A stretch of 44,605 nt of DNA, from the NCBI RefSeq assembly GCF_010975035.1, contig NZ_JAAIUV010000027.1, positions 1 through 44,605 of the forward strand, read 5' to 3'. Within the stretch, counting starts at the first letter, position 1. Each line of letters begins with the position of its first letter. This stretch comes from Neobacillus thermocopriae. GTDB lineage: Bacteria > Bacillota > Bacilli > Bacillales > Cytobacillaceae. The notes below the pieces were generated by a model, which was not told the DNA's origin, did not search any database, and was given only the letters and a program-made list of their open reading frames with translations. Made by a program: the position numbers and the translations under genes. This document shows positions 36,106 to 44,605 of this stretch, in pieces.

Positions 36106-36177
36106 TATAAATCCTCCTTCAATATAAATCATGGTTAGTATCATTTAGAAAAATACATTTGTCCGTATACAGAGGAC

Positions 36178-36220
36178 ACTAAAAATCCTTATAAACCGTA
36201 TTGCTAAAGGATTTTACTCT
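36178..36220 (-). promoter_or_regulatory. Hairpin in the kbl leader
   Basis: On the minus strand AAAATCCTTTA pairs with TATAAGGATTTT around an eleven-base loop, then TTAGTG. It could be a terminator-type attenuator or an operator; no aptamer is recognised. The stretch 36220-36400 is very AT-rich and shows no gene. Confidence 0.4.
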
Positions 36221-36409
36221 TATACTTTACCACAAAAATTCAAAAATGTTCATCCCCTGCGGACAATTTTTTTAAAAAATTTTTTTCTTTTTTTAAATTG
36301 CCCAAAATAGAAAGATCTTCTTCATAAGAAATATTGAAAAAGATATAACATAAATCCGAACAAATGTTAATAATAAAAAATAAACATTCGTCTTTTTCAT
36401 AAAAAAAGA

Positions 36410-36437
36410 TTGAATTGTTATTTTTCCGTGGTATAAT
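36410..36437 (+). promoter_or_regulatory. Promoter of the xpt-pbuX leader
   Basis: TTGAAT, 16-base spacer, TATAAT, 22 bases upstream of the riboswitch aptamer. Confidence 0.65.
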
Positions 36438-36458
36438 GTGAATAAAATTAATATGTTT

Positions 36459-36529
36459 CACTCATATAATCGCGGGAATATGGCTCGCAAGTTTCTACCA
36501 GATTGCCGAAAACAATCTGACTATGAGTG
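36459..36529 (+). ncRNA. Guanine riboswitch aptamer
   Basis: Purine riboswitch: P1 CACTCATA / TATGAGTG, P2 with CGCGGG and CTCGC, P3 with CAGATTG / CAATCTG. The J3-1 junction reads GACTATGAG, with C at the ligand-pairing position (nt 74 in B. subtilis xpt), so the ligand is guanine or hypoxanthine rather than adenine. It precedes xpt as in B. subtilis. Confidence 0.96.
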
Positions 36530-36534
36530 GGTAA

Positions 36535-38570
<2,036 letters not shown>

Positions 38571-38612
38571 AATAATTACGAATCCAAATTCACTAATGTG
38601 ATTGATACGACC

Positions 38613-38645
38613 GCTCAGAGTATGCAACTCTGAGCCTATTTTTTA
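38613..38645. terminator. Bidirectional terminator
   Basis: GCTCAGAGT, loop ATGCA, ACTCTGAGC then CTATTTTTT. Confidence 0.85.
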
Positions 38646-39656
38646 TATAAACTTTTGTAAAACGGTAGCTTGTCCATTCCTTGTTTCAATTTCTGCATAA
38701 GCACCATTGATAAAAGTCATTTGTGGTGGAACGTGCCCACAATCAATGTTATAGATAATTGGAATTTGCAGTTCTTCAGAAAATTCCTTATAAACCTCTT
38801 CTACTGTATATCCATTAACAGGTGAATTAGCTGGACTTCTACCGAACATAATTCCTGAACAATGACGAAACCAACCGGCTAATTTCATTTGAATAAGTGA
38901 TCGGCGTAGATCAGTAGTTGACAGCTCACAATTTTCAAGAAACCAAATAATCGGTTCATCTTGTATATATTTTTTCCTAAAGTTTAATACATCTCCATAG
39001 GGCGTCCCAATAATATGCCTGATAATATCAATACACCCTCCAAGCAGACGGCCCTGTATCTTCACTTCATTATTTGATATGGTTTTCCAATAGGTTTGTT
39101 CGGTTAAATGGAATACACACGGTGAAGGATTATCAAACTGCCATTCTTTTTGAAATTTTTTTGATGAATATTGTTTGATTGATTCGCCTTTTTTAGTAGA
39201 TAAAACGGACTTCCACATTGCTGTCGTTTCATCTGTATATTCTCCTCTTATATCCACGAAATTAGGACCGTGTGCAGTTGCAATTCCAGTTTTTAACGTA
39301 ATAGTTAATAATAATAAACTTGTATCAGAATAACCTAATATCCACTTCTGTTTAATATTTTTGAAGTCTATATATTCAAGCACCTCAATGAGTAACTCTC
39401 CACCCCATGGAGGAAAAATCAGCTGGATCTTTTCATCCTGCATCATTTTATTAAATTCATCAGCACGAATTTTTGCTGAAGTAGACCTTACTTTATTCTG
39501 AGTCCAAACCGTATCACCAAATAATACATCAAACCCTCTAGATTTCATACGGTTTCCGGCCTCTATCAAAATTCCATGTAATTCATTTGACACTCCTGAC
39601 GATGGAGCAGTTACCCCTATTGTTGCCCTTTCTTTTAAAAACGGATATTTTATCAT
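38643..39656 (-). CDS. S66 peptidase (LD-carboxypeptidase / MccF-like)
   Basis: 337-aa serine peptidase of family S66. Nucleophile Ser110 in LGYSDTS, then Glu in WFLENCELS and His in DCGHVPPQ, the expected Ser-Glu-His triad. The N-terminus TIGVTAPSSGVSN is also typical. Members act as LD-carboxypeptidases trimming murein tetrapeptides, or as MccF-type hydrolases that detoxify peptide-nucleotide antibiotics; the sequence length (337) fits the MccF-like group better. ATG 39656 with GGGGG upstream. Alone, not in an operon. Confidence 0.85.
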   Translation of the reverse strand: MIKYPFLKERATIGVTAPSSGVSNELHGILIEAGNRMKSRGFDVLFGDTVWTQNKVRSTSAKIRADEFNKMMQDEKIQLIFPPWGGELLIEVLEYIDFKNIKQKWILGYSDTSLLLLTITLKTGIATAHGPNFVDIRGEYTDETTAMWKSVLSTKKGESIKQYSSKKFQKEWQFDNPSPCVFHLTEQTYWKTISNNEVKIQGRLLGGCIDIIRHIIGTPYGDVLNFRKKYIQDEPIIWFLENCELSTTDLRRSLIQMKLAGWFRHCSGIMFGRSPANSPVNGYTVEEVYKEFSEELQIPIIYNIDCGHVPPQMTFINGAYAEIETRNGQATVLQKFI

Positions 39657-39773
39657 TAACTATCCCCCCTTCACATAATTTTAGCATTATTTAATAAAAT
39701 TAGAAAATTTTATATATTTTTTAGGATGCTTATAGTAAAAAATAGAATGCAATTTGCACGTTAACAAATACAA

Positions 39774-39801
39774 AGGTTCAAATCATATGTGATTTGAACC
39801 T
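39774..39801 (-). terminator. Terminator of the GerP-like gene
   Basis: Perfect 12-bp stem AGGTTCAAATCA, loop of four, TGATTTGAACCT, then TTTGTATTTG on the minus strand. Confidence 0.7.
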
Positions 39802-39844
39802 AAAAATGTAATTTTATTTTTACTTCTTTACCAAAAACATCCAT

Positions 39845-40246
39845 TCAAACATCACCGTCTACATTAATATTGAATTTTTGTGCATCAAACCGATCATCTG
39901 AACTCAACCATGGCTCCGTATTGGTATCTTCTATTCTTTCGTCAGAGCTAGTTGAATTTGCATTAGATATGTCGTCATTAAAGTCAATGTTGTCGGATGG
40001 CCCATCAGGAGTCGAAGCGAATAAATTATTCATTGCCTCAGTGTTTTCATTACTCCCCTCAAAATCAGGTTGAATTGATGAAAATGTATCTAATAATGAA
40101 TCACTTGCTCCATCTTGATTATCATCATTTGATCCAGATCCCTTTGTTATCGTTATCGGTGATATATAGACAGCTCCTCCGAAATTGACGATTCCCCCAG
40201 ATATTGTATTGATCGAGATGCAGCTTTTTTTATCATCCAATTTCAT
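39845..40246 (-). CDS. GerPA/GerPF-like protein with long acidic tail
   Basis: 133 aa. The first 38 residues contain INTISGGIVNFGGAVYISP, a hallmark of GerPA/GerPF, proteins that help germinants pass the spore coat. Residues 40-133 are a low-complexity Asp/Ser/Asn-rich tail (SNDDNQDGASD, DNIDFNDDISNANSTSSDE), not present in ordinary GerPA/PF (about 73 aa). ATG 40246 follows GGAGG by five bases. No other gerP gene lies nearby. Expected to be a coat protein, by inference. Confidence 0.72.
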   Translation of the reverse strand: MKLDDKKSCISINTISGGIVNFGGAVYISPITITKGSGSNDDNQDGASDSLLDTFSSIQPDFEGSNENTEAMNNLFASTPDGPSDNIDFNDDISNANSTSSDERIEDTNTEPWLSSDDRFDAQKFNINVDGDV

Positions 40247-40450
40247 ACATCCCTCCATTTCGTTAAAATATTTTATTTATAAGTAAAAAAATCGTTCTTA
40301 TAGAGTTAAAAATTTCCTTTTCAAATTAACAATTTATATAGAACTGAATAATCTTTTAACTGTCATTAAAATCTAGCAGAAACCGTGAAAATCTAGTAAT
40401 ATGAAGGAATGTATTTCATTTCTTGAATAAAGTGAGGATTTATCAAAAAT

Positions 40451-42004
40451 ATGAGCTTACTAACTGTCGAAAATTTATCACATACATTTGGAGACCGTAT
40501 CTTATTTAAGAACGTGTCCTTTCGATTATTAGCAGAAGATCATGTAGGTCTTGTTGGTGCTAATGGAGTCGGAAAATCAACCTTAATGAATATTATTACT
40601 GGACAATTAATCCATGATGCTGGGCGAGTCGAATGGACTTCAAACGTTCATTATGGATATTTAGACCAACATACGGTGTTAGCCCCGGGTAAAACGATAC
40701 GTGATGTACTTCGTGATGCATTTCTTCCACTTTTTGAAAAAGAAAGAGAATTAAATGAAATTACAGCACAAATGGCAAACGCTTCCCCAGAAGAACTTGA
40801 AATTCTATTAGAAAAAATGGGAGAAATTCAGGATGTCTTGGATGCAGGTGGTTTCTACACGTTGGAAATAAAAATTGAAGAAACAGCCCGTGGTTTGGGT
40901 CTAGATGCCATCGGTTTAGATCGTGACGTTGTCACACTAAGCGGTGGACAACGCACAAAAGTTCTCCTGGCAAAACTTCTTTTAGAACAACCAAAAGTTT
41001 TGTTACTCGATGAGCCGACAAACTACTTGGATGCTGAACATATTCACTGGCTACAATCCTATCTAAAGGATTATCCGTATGCATTTATCTTGATATCCCA
41101 TGATACGGAATTTATGAATCAAGTAACAAATGTTATTTTTCACTTAGAATTTTCAAAGTTAACTCGCTATACTGCAAGCTATGAAAAATTCCTTGAGTTG
41201 GCTGAAATCAATAAAAATCAGCATATCCAAGCGTATGAAAAGCAGCAAGAGTTTATAAAGAAACAAGAAGTATTTATTGCTCGGAATAAAGCCCGTTATT
41301 CCACTACTGGCCGTGCAAAGAGCCGCCAAAAAATGCTGGACCGGATGGAGCGGATTGATCGACCTGAAACCTATGTCAAGCCAACTTTTGAATTTAAGGA
41401 ATCTAGAAGTAGCAGTCGCTTTGTCTTTGAAGCAAAAGATTTGGAAATTGGGTATACTCACCCTCTGCTTCCGAAAATGAATTTGACACTGGAGCGTGGC
41501 GAAAAAGTAGCGATTATTGGCTGCAATGGTGTTGGAAAATCAACATTACTTAAAACAATGTTAGGAATCATTCATCCCTTAAAAGGGAAAATTGAACACG
41601 GTGATTTCCTTTTCCCTTCCTATTTTGAACAAGAGGTGAAAGCTGGAAGTATAACCCCTATTGAAGATGTTTGGAATGAGTTTCCACATATGGATCAACA
41701 CCAAGTCCGAGCTGCTCTTGCTCGCTGTGGCTTAAAAAATGAGCATATTTCTAGACCATTAAATCAATTAAGTGGTGGTGAACAGGCAAAGGTTCGCCTC
41801 TGTAAGCTGATGATGAAAGAAAGTAACTGGATTCTGTTCGATGAACCGACCAACCATCTGGATGTAGATGCGAAAGCTGAATTAAAGCGAGCTCTAATAG
41901 CTTATAAAGGAACTGTTGTACTTGTTTGCCACGAACCAGATTTTTATTCAGATTGGGTAACTAAAGTATGGAATATTGAAGAATGGTCACAACAAACAAC
42001 ATAA
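40451..42004 (+). CDS. ABC-F ATPase, YfmM-like
   Basis: 517-aa soluble twin-ABC ATPase. Domain 1: GANGVGKST, TLSGGQRTKVLLA, LLLDEPTNYLD. Interdomain linker (about 230-310) with IARNKARYSTTGRAKSRQK. Domain 2: GCNGVGKST, LSGGEQAKVRL, ILFDEPTNHLD. Length and sequence fit B. subtilis YfmM (about 518 aa), a translation-associated ABC-F rather than a known resistance factor. ATG 40451; GAGG lies 15 bases upstream, a little far. Confidence 0.85.
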   Translation: MSLLTVENLSHTFGDRILFKNVSFRLLAEDHVGLVGANGVGKSTLMNIITGQLIHDAGRVEWTSNVHYGYLDQHTVLAPGKTIRDVLRDAFLPLFEKERELNEITAQMANASPEELEILLEKMGEIQDVLDAGGFYTLEIKIEETARGLGLDAIGLDRDVVTLSGGQRTKVLLAKLLLEQPKVLLLDEPTNYLDAEHIHWLQSYLKDYPYAFILISHDTEFMNQVTNVIFHLEFSKLTRYTASYEKFLELAEINKNQHIQAYEKQQEFIKKQEVFIARNKARYSTTGRAKSRQKMLDRMERIDRPETYVKPTFEFKESRSSSRFVFEAKDLEIGYTHPLLPKMNLTLERGEKVAIIGCNGVGKSTLLKTMLGIIHPLKGKIEHGDFLFPSYFEQEVKAGSITPIEDVWNEFPHMDQHQVRAALARCGLKNEHISRPLNQLSGGEQAKVRLCKLMMKESNWILFDEPTNHLDVDAKAELKRALIAYKGTVVLVCHEPDFYSDWVTKVWNIEEWSQQTT

Positions 42005-42262
42005 AATTCCTCTGTCATAAGGCAGGGTTTTAAAATTAATTCATCCAATTGATCATTAAATTGGTATTTTCAAAATTTCACCAAAAGAACAGAGAATGCC
42101 TCGGAGAAAGCCTACTTGTTTTGTAATTTGTTAATTTCCCTATCCAATTAAGATCGTTTTATTAAATTGTCTAAATAGGTCTTATCAATTGCTTGTATTG
42201 TGCAGATACTTTCTATTATCCTATAGTAAGAGTCATGAGAAATATGATAATTGAACCATTTA
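42005..42262. other. Intergenic region, no gene seen
   Basis: Contains a weak stem CCTCTG/CAGGG after the ABC-F gene (42008-42030). The rest is AT-rich, with possible -10-like TATTAT/TATAGT boxes near 42215-42230 for the MFS gene. No riboswitch recognised. Confidence 0.3.
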
Positions 42263-42277
42263 GGGAGTGGAATTCCT

Positions 42278-43441
42278 TTGGAAACAAAAAAAGCTTTACC
42301 AATCTTATTTGCTATAATGTTTTTAGTAATGGTTGGTTTTGGAATTATTATTCCAGTTCTTCCTTTTTATGCTGAAGAAATTGGTGCCAATCCAACCGAA
42401 TTAGGTCTATTAATGGCTGTTTATTCCCTCATGCAGTTAATTTTTGCACCTTACTGGGGAAGATTATCGGACCGTATTGGTAGAAAACCGGTATTGATGA
42501 TAGGTATAGGAGGATTAGCCCTATCCTTCTTTATCCAAGCTATATCGACGGAACTTTGGATGTTATTTGTGGCGAGAATATTAGGAGGACTTCTCTCTTC
42601 TGCCAATATGCCAACTGCCATGGCTTATGTTGCCGATATAACGACAGAAGAAAATCGCGGGAAAGGGATGGGAATAGTTGGTGCCGCAGTAGGGCTTGGT
42701 TTTGTCTTCGGACCTGCTATCGGTGGAATTTTTTCAAAAATTAGCCTTAGTATGCCCTTTTATATAGCAAGTGCTTCTTCCTTGGTAACATTAATCCTTG
42801 TTTCTTTCATATTAAAAGAATCCAAACAGAAACAAAGTGACACTACCCATCATAAAGAATCCATCTGGAAATCATTTAATAAAAATGTAAGTGTATTATT
42901 TTTTGTTCAACTATTAATCTCCTTATCACTTTCTGGTCTGGAAGCAACATTTGCTTATTTTGCAGCCAAAAAAGCTGGCTTAAACACAGTACAGCTTGGA
43001 TACATATTTATGATCATGGGATTTGCAGGAGCAATGGTACAAGGTGGACTAGTTGGTCGATGGACAAAGAAGTATGGGGAAAGTGTTGTTATTCAAGGTG
43101 GAATGATCGTTTCTGCTATTGGCTTTGCTCTCATTTTGGCGGTCAATAATTTTTTAACAGCAGCGATCTTTTTATCCATTTTTGGTATTGGTAATGGGGT
43201 TATTCGCCCAAGCGTTTCATCCCTCTTAACCAAATTGTCAACAACCGGGCATGGAAGCTCAACTGGGCTTTTATCATCATTTGATTCATTAGGTCGTATT
43301 GTTGGCCCTCCACTTGGCGGATGGCTATTTTCCATATCAATCGGACTCCCTTATATTTCAGGGGCAGTAATTACGATTGCTGCATTAGGTCTTTTTCTAG
43401 TTTTCCGTCAAAAACAAATGAAACCATCAAACATGTCATAA
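42278..43441 (+). CDS. MFS drug exporter (NorA/Bmr/Tet-like, 12 TM)
   Basis: 387-aa major facilitator with 12 hydrophobic segments. Motif A GRLSDRIGRKPVLM (loop 2-3) and motif C VGLGFVFGPAIGG (helix 5) are both clear, typical of the drug:H+ antiporters DHA1. TTG 42278 is chosen: GGGAG lies ten bases upstream; the in-frame TTG at 42251 has none. Substrate unknown. Confidence 0.85.
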   Translation: METKKALPILFAIMFLVMVGFGIIIPVLPFYAEEIGANPTELGLLMAVYSLMQLIFAPYWGRLSDRIGRKPVLMIGIGGLALSFFIQAISTELWMLFVARILGGLLSSANMPTAMAYVADITTEENRGKGMGIVGAAVGLGFVFGPAIGGIFSKISLSMPFYIASASSLVTLILVSFILKESKQKQSDTTHHKESIWKSFNKNVSVLFFVQLLISLSLSGLEATFAYFAAKKAGLNTVQLGYIFMIMGFAGAMVQGGLVGRWTKKYGESVVIQGGMIVSAIGFALILAVNNFLTAAIFLSIFGIGNGVIRPSVSSLLTKLSTTGHGSSTGLLSSFDSLGRIVGPPLGGWLFSISIGLPYISGAVITIAALGLFLVFRQKQMKPSNMS

Positions 43442-43514
43442 TTAATGGTATATGTTGAAAGGACAGGCATATAATGGGTTACGAGGATTCAGTGAAAAAA
43501 GGAGCTCGGTTCCC

Positions 43515-43838
43515 TTGAAAAATAAAACCTATTTATATGCATTTTTCCTTATTATTACTTTAGGTTTTGTCGCTTATCTTGACTCACCGTTTTCAATCAT
43601 CAATAGAAGCATTTCCTATTCAGCTGAGCAGCCTATTTTATCCGAACCAGTGAGTGTCCAACCAAGTGATAAAACGGAAATTATCAAAAAACTCGAAAAT
43701 GCAGAGAAAGACAATGGCTACATTATTGAAACGTATAGAGAATATGAAATTAAGCGGGATAAAAACGGGAAAATAACGGAAGAAATTCCAACATCAATAA
43801 CCGAGACATTAAAATATTACGATTACAAGCTAAAATAA
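43515..43838 (+). CDS. Small membrane-anchored protein of unknown function
   Basis: 107 aa: one hydrophobic helix (LYAFFLIITLGFVAYL, 6-21), then an outside region with TEIIKKLENAEKDNGYIIET and YREYEIKRDKNGKITEEI. No family recognised. TTG 43515 has AGGAG ten bases upstream; an ATG 63 bases earlier in frame has no site. Lies after the MFS gene in the same direction. Confidence 0.65.
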   Translation: MKNKTYLYAFFLIITLGFVAYLDSPFSIINRSISYSAEQPILSEPVSVQPSDKTEIIKKLENAEKDNGYIIETYREYEIKRDKNGKITEEIPTSITETLKYYDYKLK

Positions 43839-43841
43839 TAA

Positions 43842-43878
43842 ACGGCCCCTAAGTTCTTGTCTAACTACTAGGGGCCGT
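43842..43878 (+). terminator. Hairpin after the small membrane protein
   Basis: ACGGCCCCTA / TAGGGGCCGT, perfect 10-bp stem with a 17-base loop and no T-run; probably a terminator. Confidence 0.6.
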
Positions 43879-44019
43879 GTCTCATTAAGAAAAGCTAGTT
43901 CCTGTGAGACATACCTATTATGAACTTTCCTACACTTTGTAAACACATAAAGCTACGTAAGCTAGACATATTACTAAAGGACATGCCGTTTATTAGTAAA
44001 AAATAGTACGAATAGAAAA
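43879..44019. other. Short intergenic region
   Basis: AT-rich; no gene, RNA or repeat seen. Confidence 0.3.
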
Positions 44020-44042
44020 AAAAGACCATTGAATGGTCTTTT
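44020..44042. terminator. Terminator-like palindrome next to the IS element
   Basis: AAAAGACCAT, loop TGA, ATGGTCTTTT, directly before the CAGACTGTCGAC end of the IS. It may be the target into which the element was inserted. Confidence 0.65.
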
Positions 44043-44047
44043 CAGAC

Positions 44048-44084
44048 TGTCGACAAAATCCTTTTTTAAAGGATTTTGTCGACA
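44048..44084. repeat. Perfect 37-bp palindrome at the IS end
   Basis: Arms of 17 bases starting TGTCGACAAAATCC, with a three-base TTT centre, then TTTTTT. It acts as a strong terminator against incoming transcription and shields the transposase gene. Confidence 0.85.
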
Positions 44085-44127
44085 TTTTTTGTATAATTAT
44101 GTTATAGAATATCGAGGTGATATTGAA

Positions 44128-44605
44128 ATGCTTACTAAAAATACACAAGTAAATCGAGATCAATTAGAAATGATTACTTTAGACCAGCTGGTTCCTGAAA
44201 ATCACTTGGTTCGTAAGATAGAAGCTGCTATTGATTTTTCATTTATATATAAATTAGTTGAGAATATGTATTCATCTGAACGTGGTCGTCCAAGTATTGA
44301 CCCTGTTGTATTAATTAAGATGGCTTTTATTCAATATACCTTCGGTATTCGCTCTATGCGCAAAACTATTGAAGAAATTGAAACAAATCTTGCTTATCGT
44401 TGGTTCTTAGGTTTTGGGTTTCATGATAAAGTCCCCCACTTCTCAACCTTCGGAAAAAACTATGAAAGACGTTTCAAGGATACAGATCTATTTCAAAAAA
44501 TCTTCTACCGCATTCTAAAAGAAGCTTCTGATAAAAAGTTGATTAGTGCTGAACATGTATTTATTGATTCTACGCATGTTAAAGCAAGTGCAAATAAACG
44601 TAAAT
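44128..44605 (+). CDS. IS1182-family transposase, partial
   Basis: 159 codons up to the window end. Starts at ATG 44128 after GAGGTG. It reads MLTKNTQVNRDQLEMITLDQ, LVPENHLVRKIEAAIDFSFI, SSERGRPSIDPVVLIKM, VPHFSTFGKNYERRF and HVFIDSTHVKASANK. The N-terminal helix-turn-helix (DUF772-like) region and the first DDE Asp in FIDSTHVKA are visible. The rest of the catalytic domain lies outside. Confidence 0.9.
   Translation, partial: MLTKNTQVNRDQLEMITLDQLVPENHLVRKIEAAIDFSFIYKLVENMYSSERGRPSIDPVVLIKMAFIQYTFGIRSMRKTIEEIETNLAYRWFLGFGFHDKVPHFSTFGKNYERRFKDTDLFQKIFYRILKEASDKKLISAEHVFIDSTHVKASANKRK

Larger units (their letters stand above)
44043..44605 (+). mobile_element. IS1182-family insertion sequence, left part, cut by window end
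   Basis: Begins near CAGACTGTCGACAAAATCC (44043-44061), the probable terminal inverted repeat, and continues through the transposase to the window end. The right end is not present, so length, boundary and target duplication cannot be verified. Confidence 0.75.

Overview
The window is low-GC DNA from the chromosome of an endospore-forming Bacillaceae (Bacillus sensu lato). The evidence is AGGAGG-type ribosome binding sites, many TTG and GTG starts, four small acid-soluble spore proteins (Tlp, SspN, SspO, SspP), CotM-, CotF- and GerP-like spore proteins, and a gene order matching the citB/yne/parE-parC neighbourhood of Bacillus subtilis. I cannot name the species.

Layout. 1-7750: cell-envelope genes (membrane metallophosphoesterase, CapA-like phosphatase, LtaS-type lipoteichoic acid synthase), a pair of coat proteins, a membrane/coiled-coil protein overlapping a MltG LysM-like protein, a DUF2533 protein and an SDR-like protein. 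7750-8640: a gene-poor stretch with decayed coding fragments. 8640-11210: XerS-like tyrosine recombinase, a staygreen (SGR) homologue and a secreted protein with Ca-binding-like repeats. 11300-18600: parC, parE, CoA-binding yneT, divergent plsY, a CPBP membrane protein and a YneP thioesterase. 18600-24490: tandem-AAA CbxX/SpoVK-like ATPase, tlp, sspN, an FbpB-like peptide, YneN thioredoxin, and an MtnA-type isomerase with a class II aldolase. 24600-30460: an antibiotic-resistance-type ABC-F ATPase behind a complex attenuator leader, acnA (citB) with a CcpC-like box, sspO, a small unknown gene and sspP. 30460-33920: a selenium locus (selA, cotM, and two UGA-interrupted selenoprotein genes, a SelW-like protein and selD). 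33920-38570: threonine catabolism (kbl-tdh), then the guanine riboswitch with xpt-pbuX. 38640-43840: S66 peptidase, GerPA/GerPF-like protein with an acidic tail, YfmM-like ABC-F, MFS exporter and a small membrane-anchored protein. 43880-44605: left end and truncated transposase of an IS1182-family element.

How the genes work together. The main hidden signal is selenocysteine decoding. Two genes are broken by an in-frame UGA exactly where selenocysteine is expected: residue 18 of SelD (GUGCK) and the CxxU motif of a Rdx/SelW protein. Simple ORF calling splits the first and misses the second. SelA, which makes Sec-tRNA, lies 1 kb away, while selB and selC are not in the window. Other points of interest are the mtnA-aldolase pair without an MTR kinase (possible 5-deoxypentose phosphate disposal), an ABC-F leader whose terminator hairpin contains the Shine-Dalgarno sequence, and the staygreen homologue in a non-phototroph.
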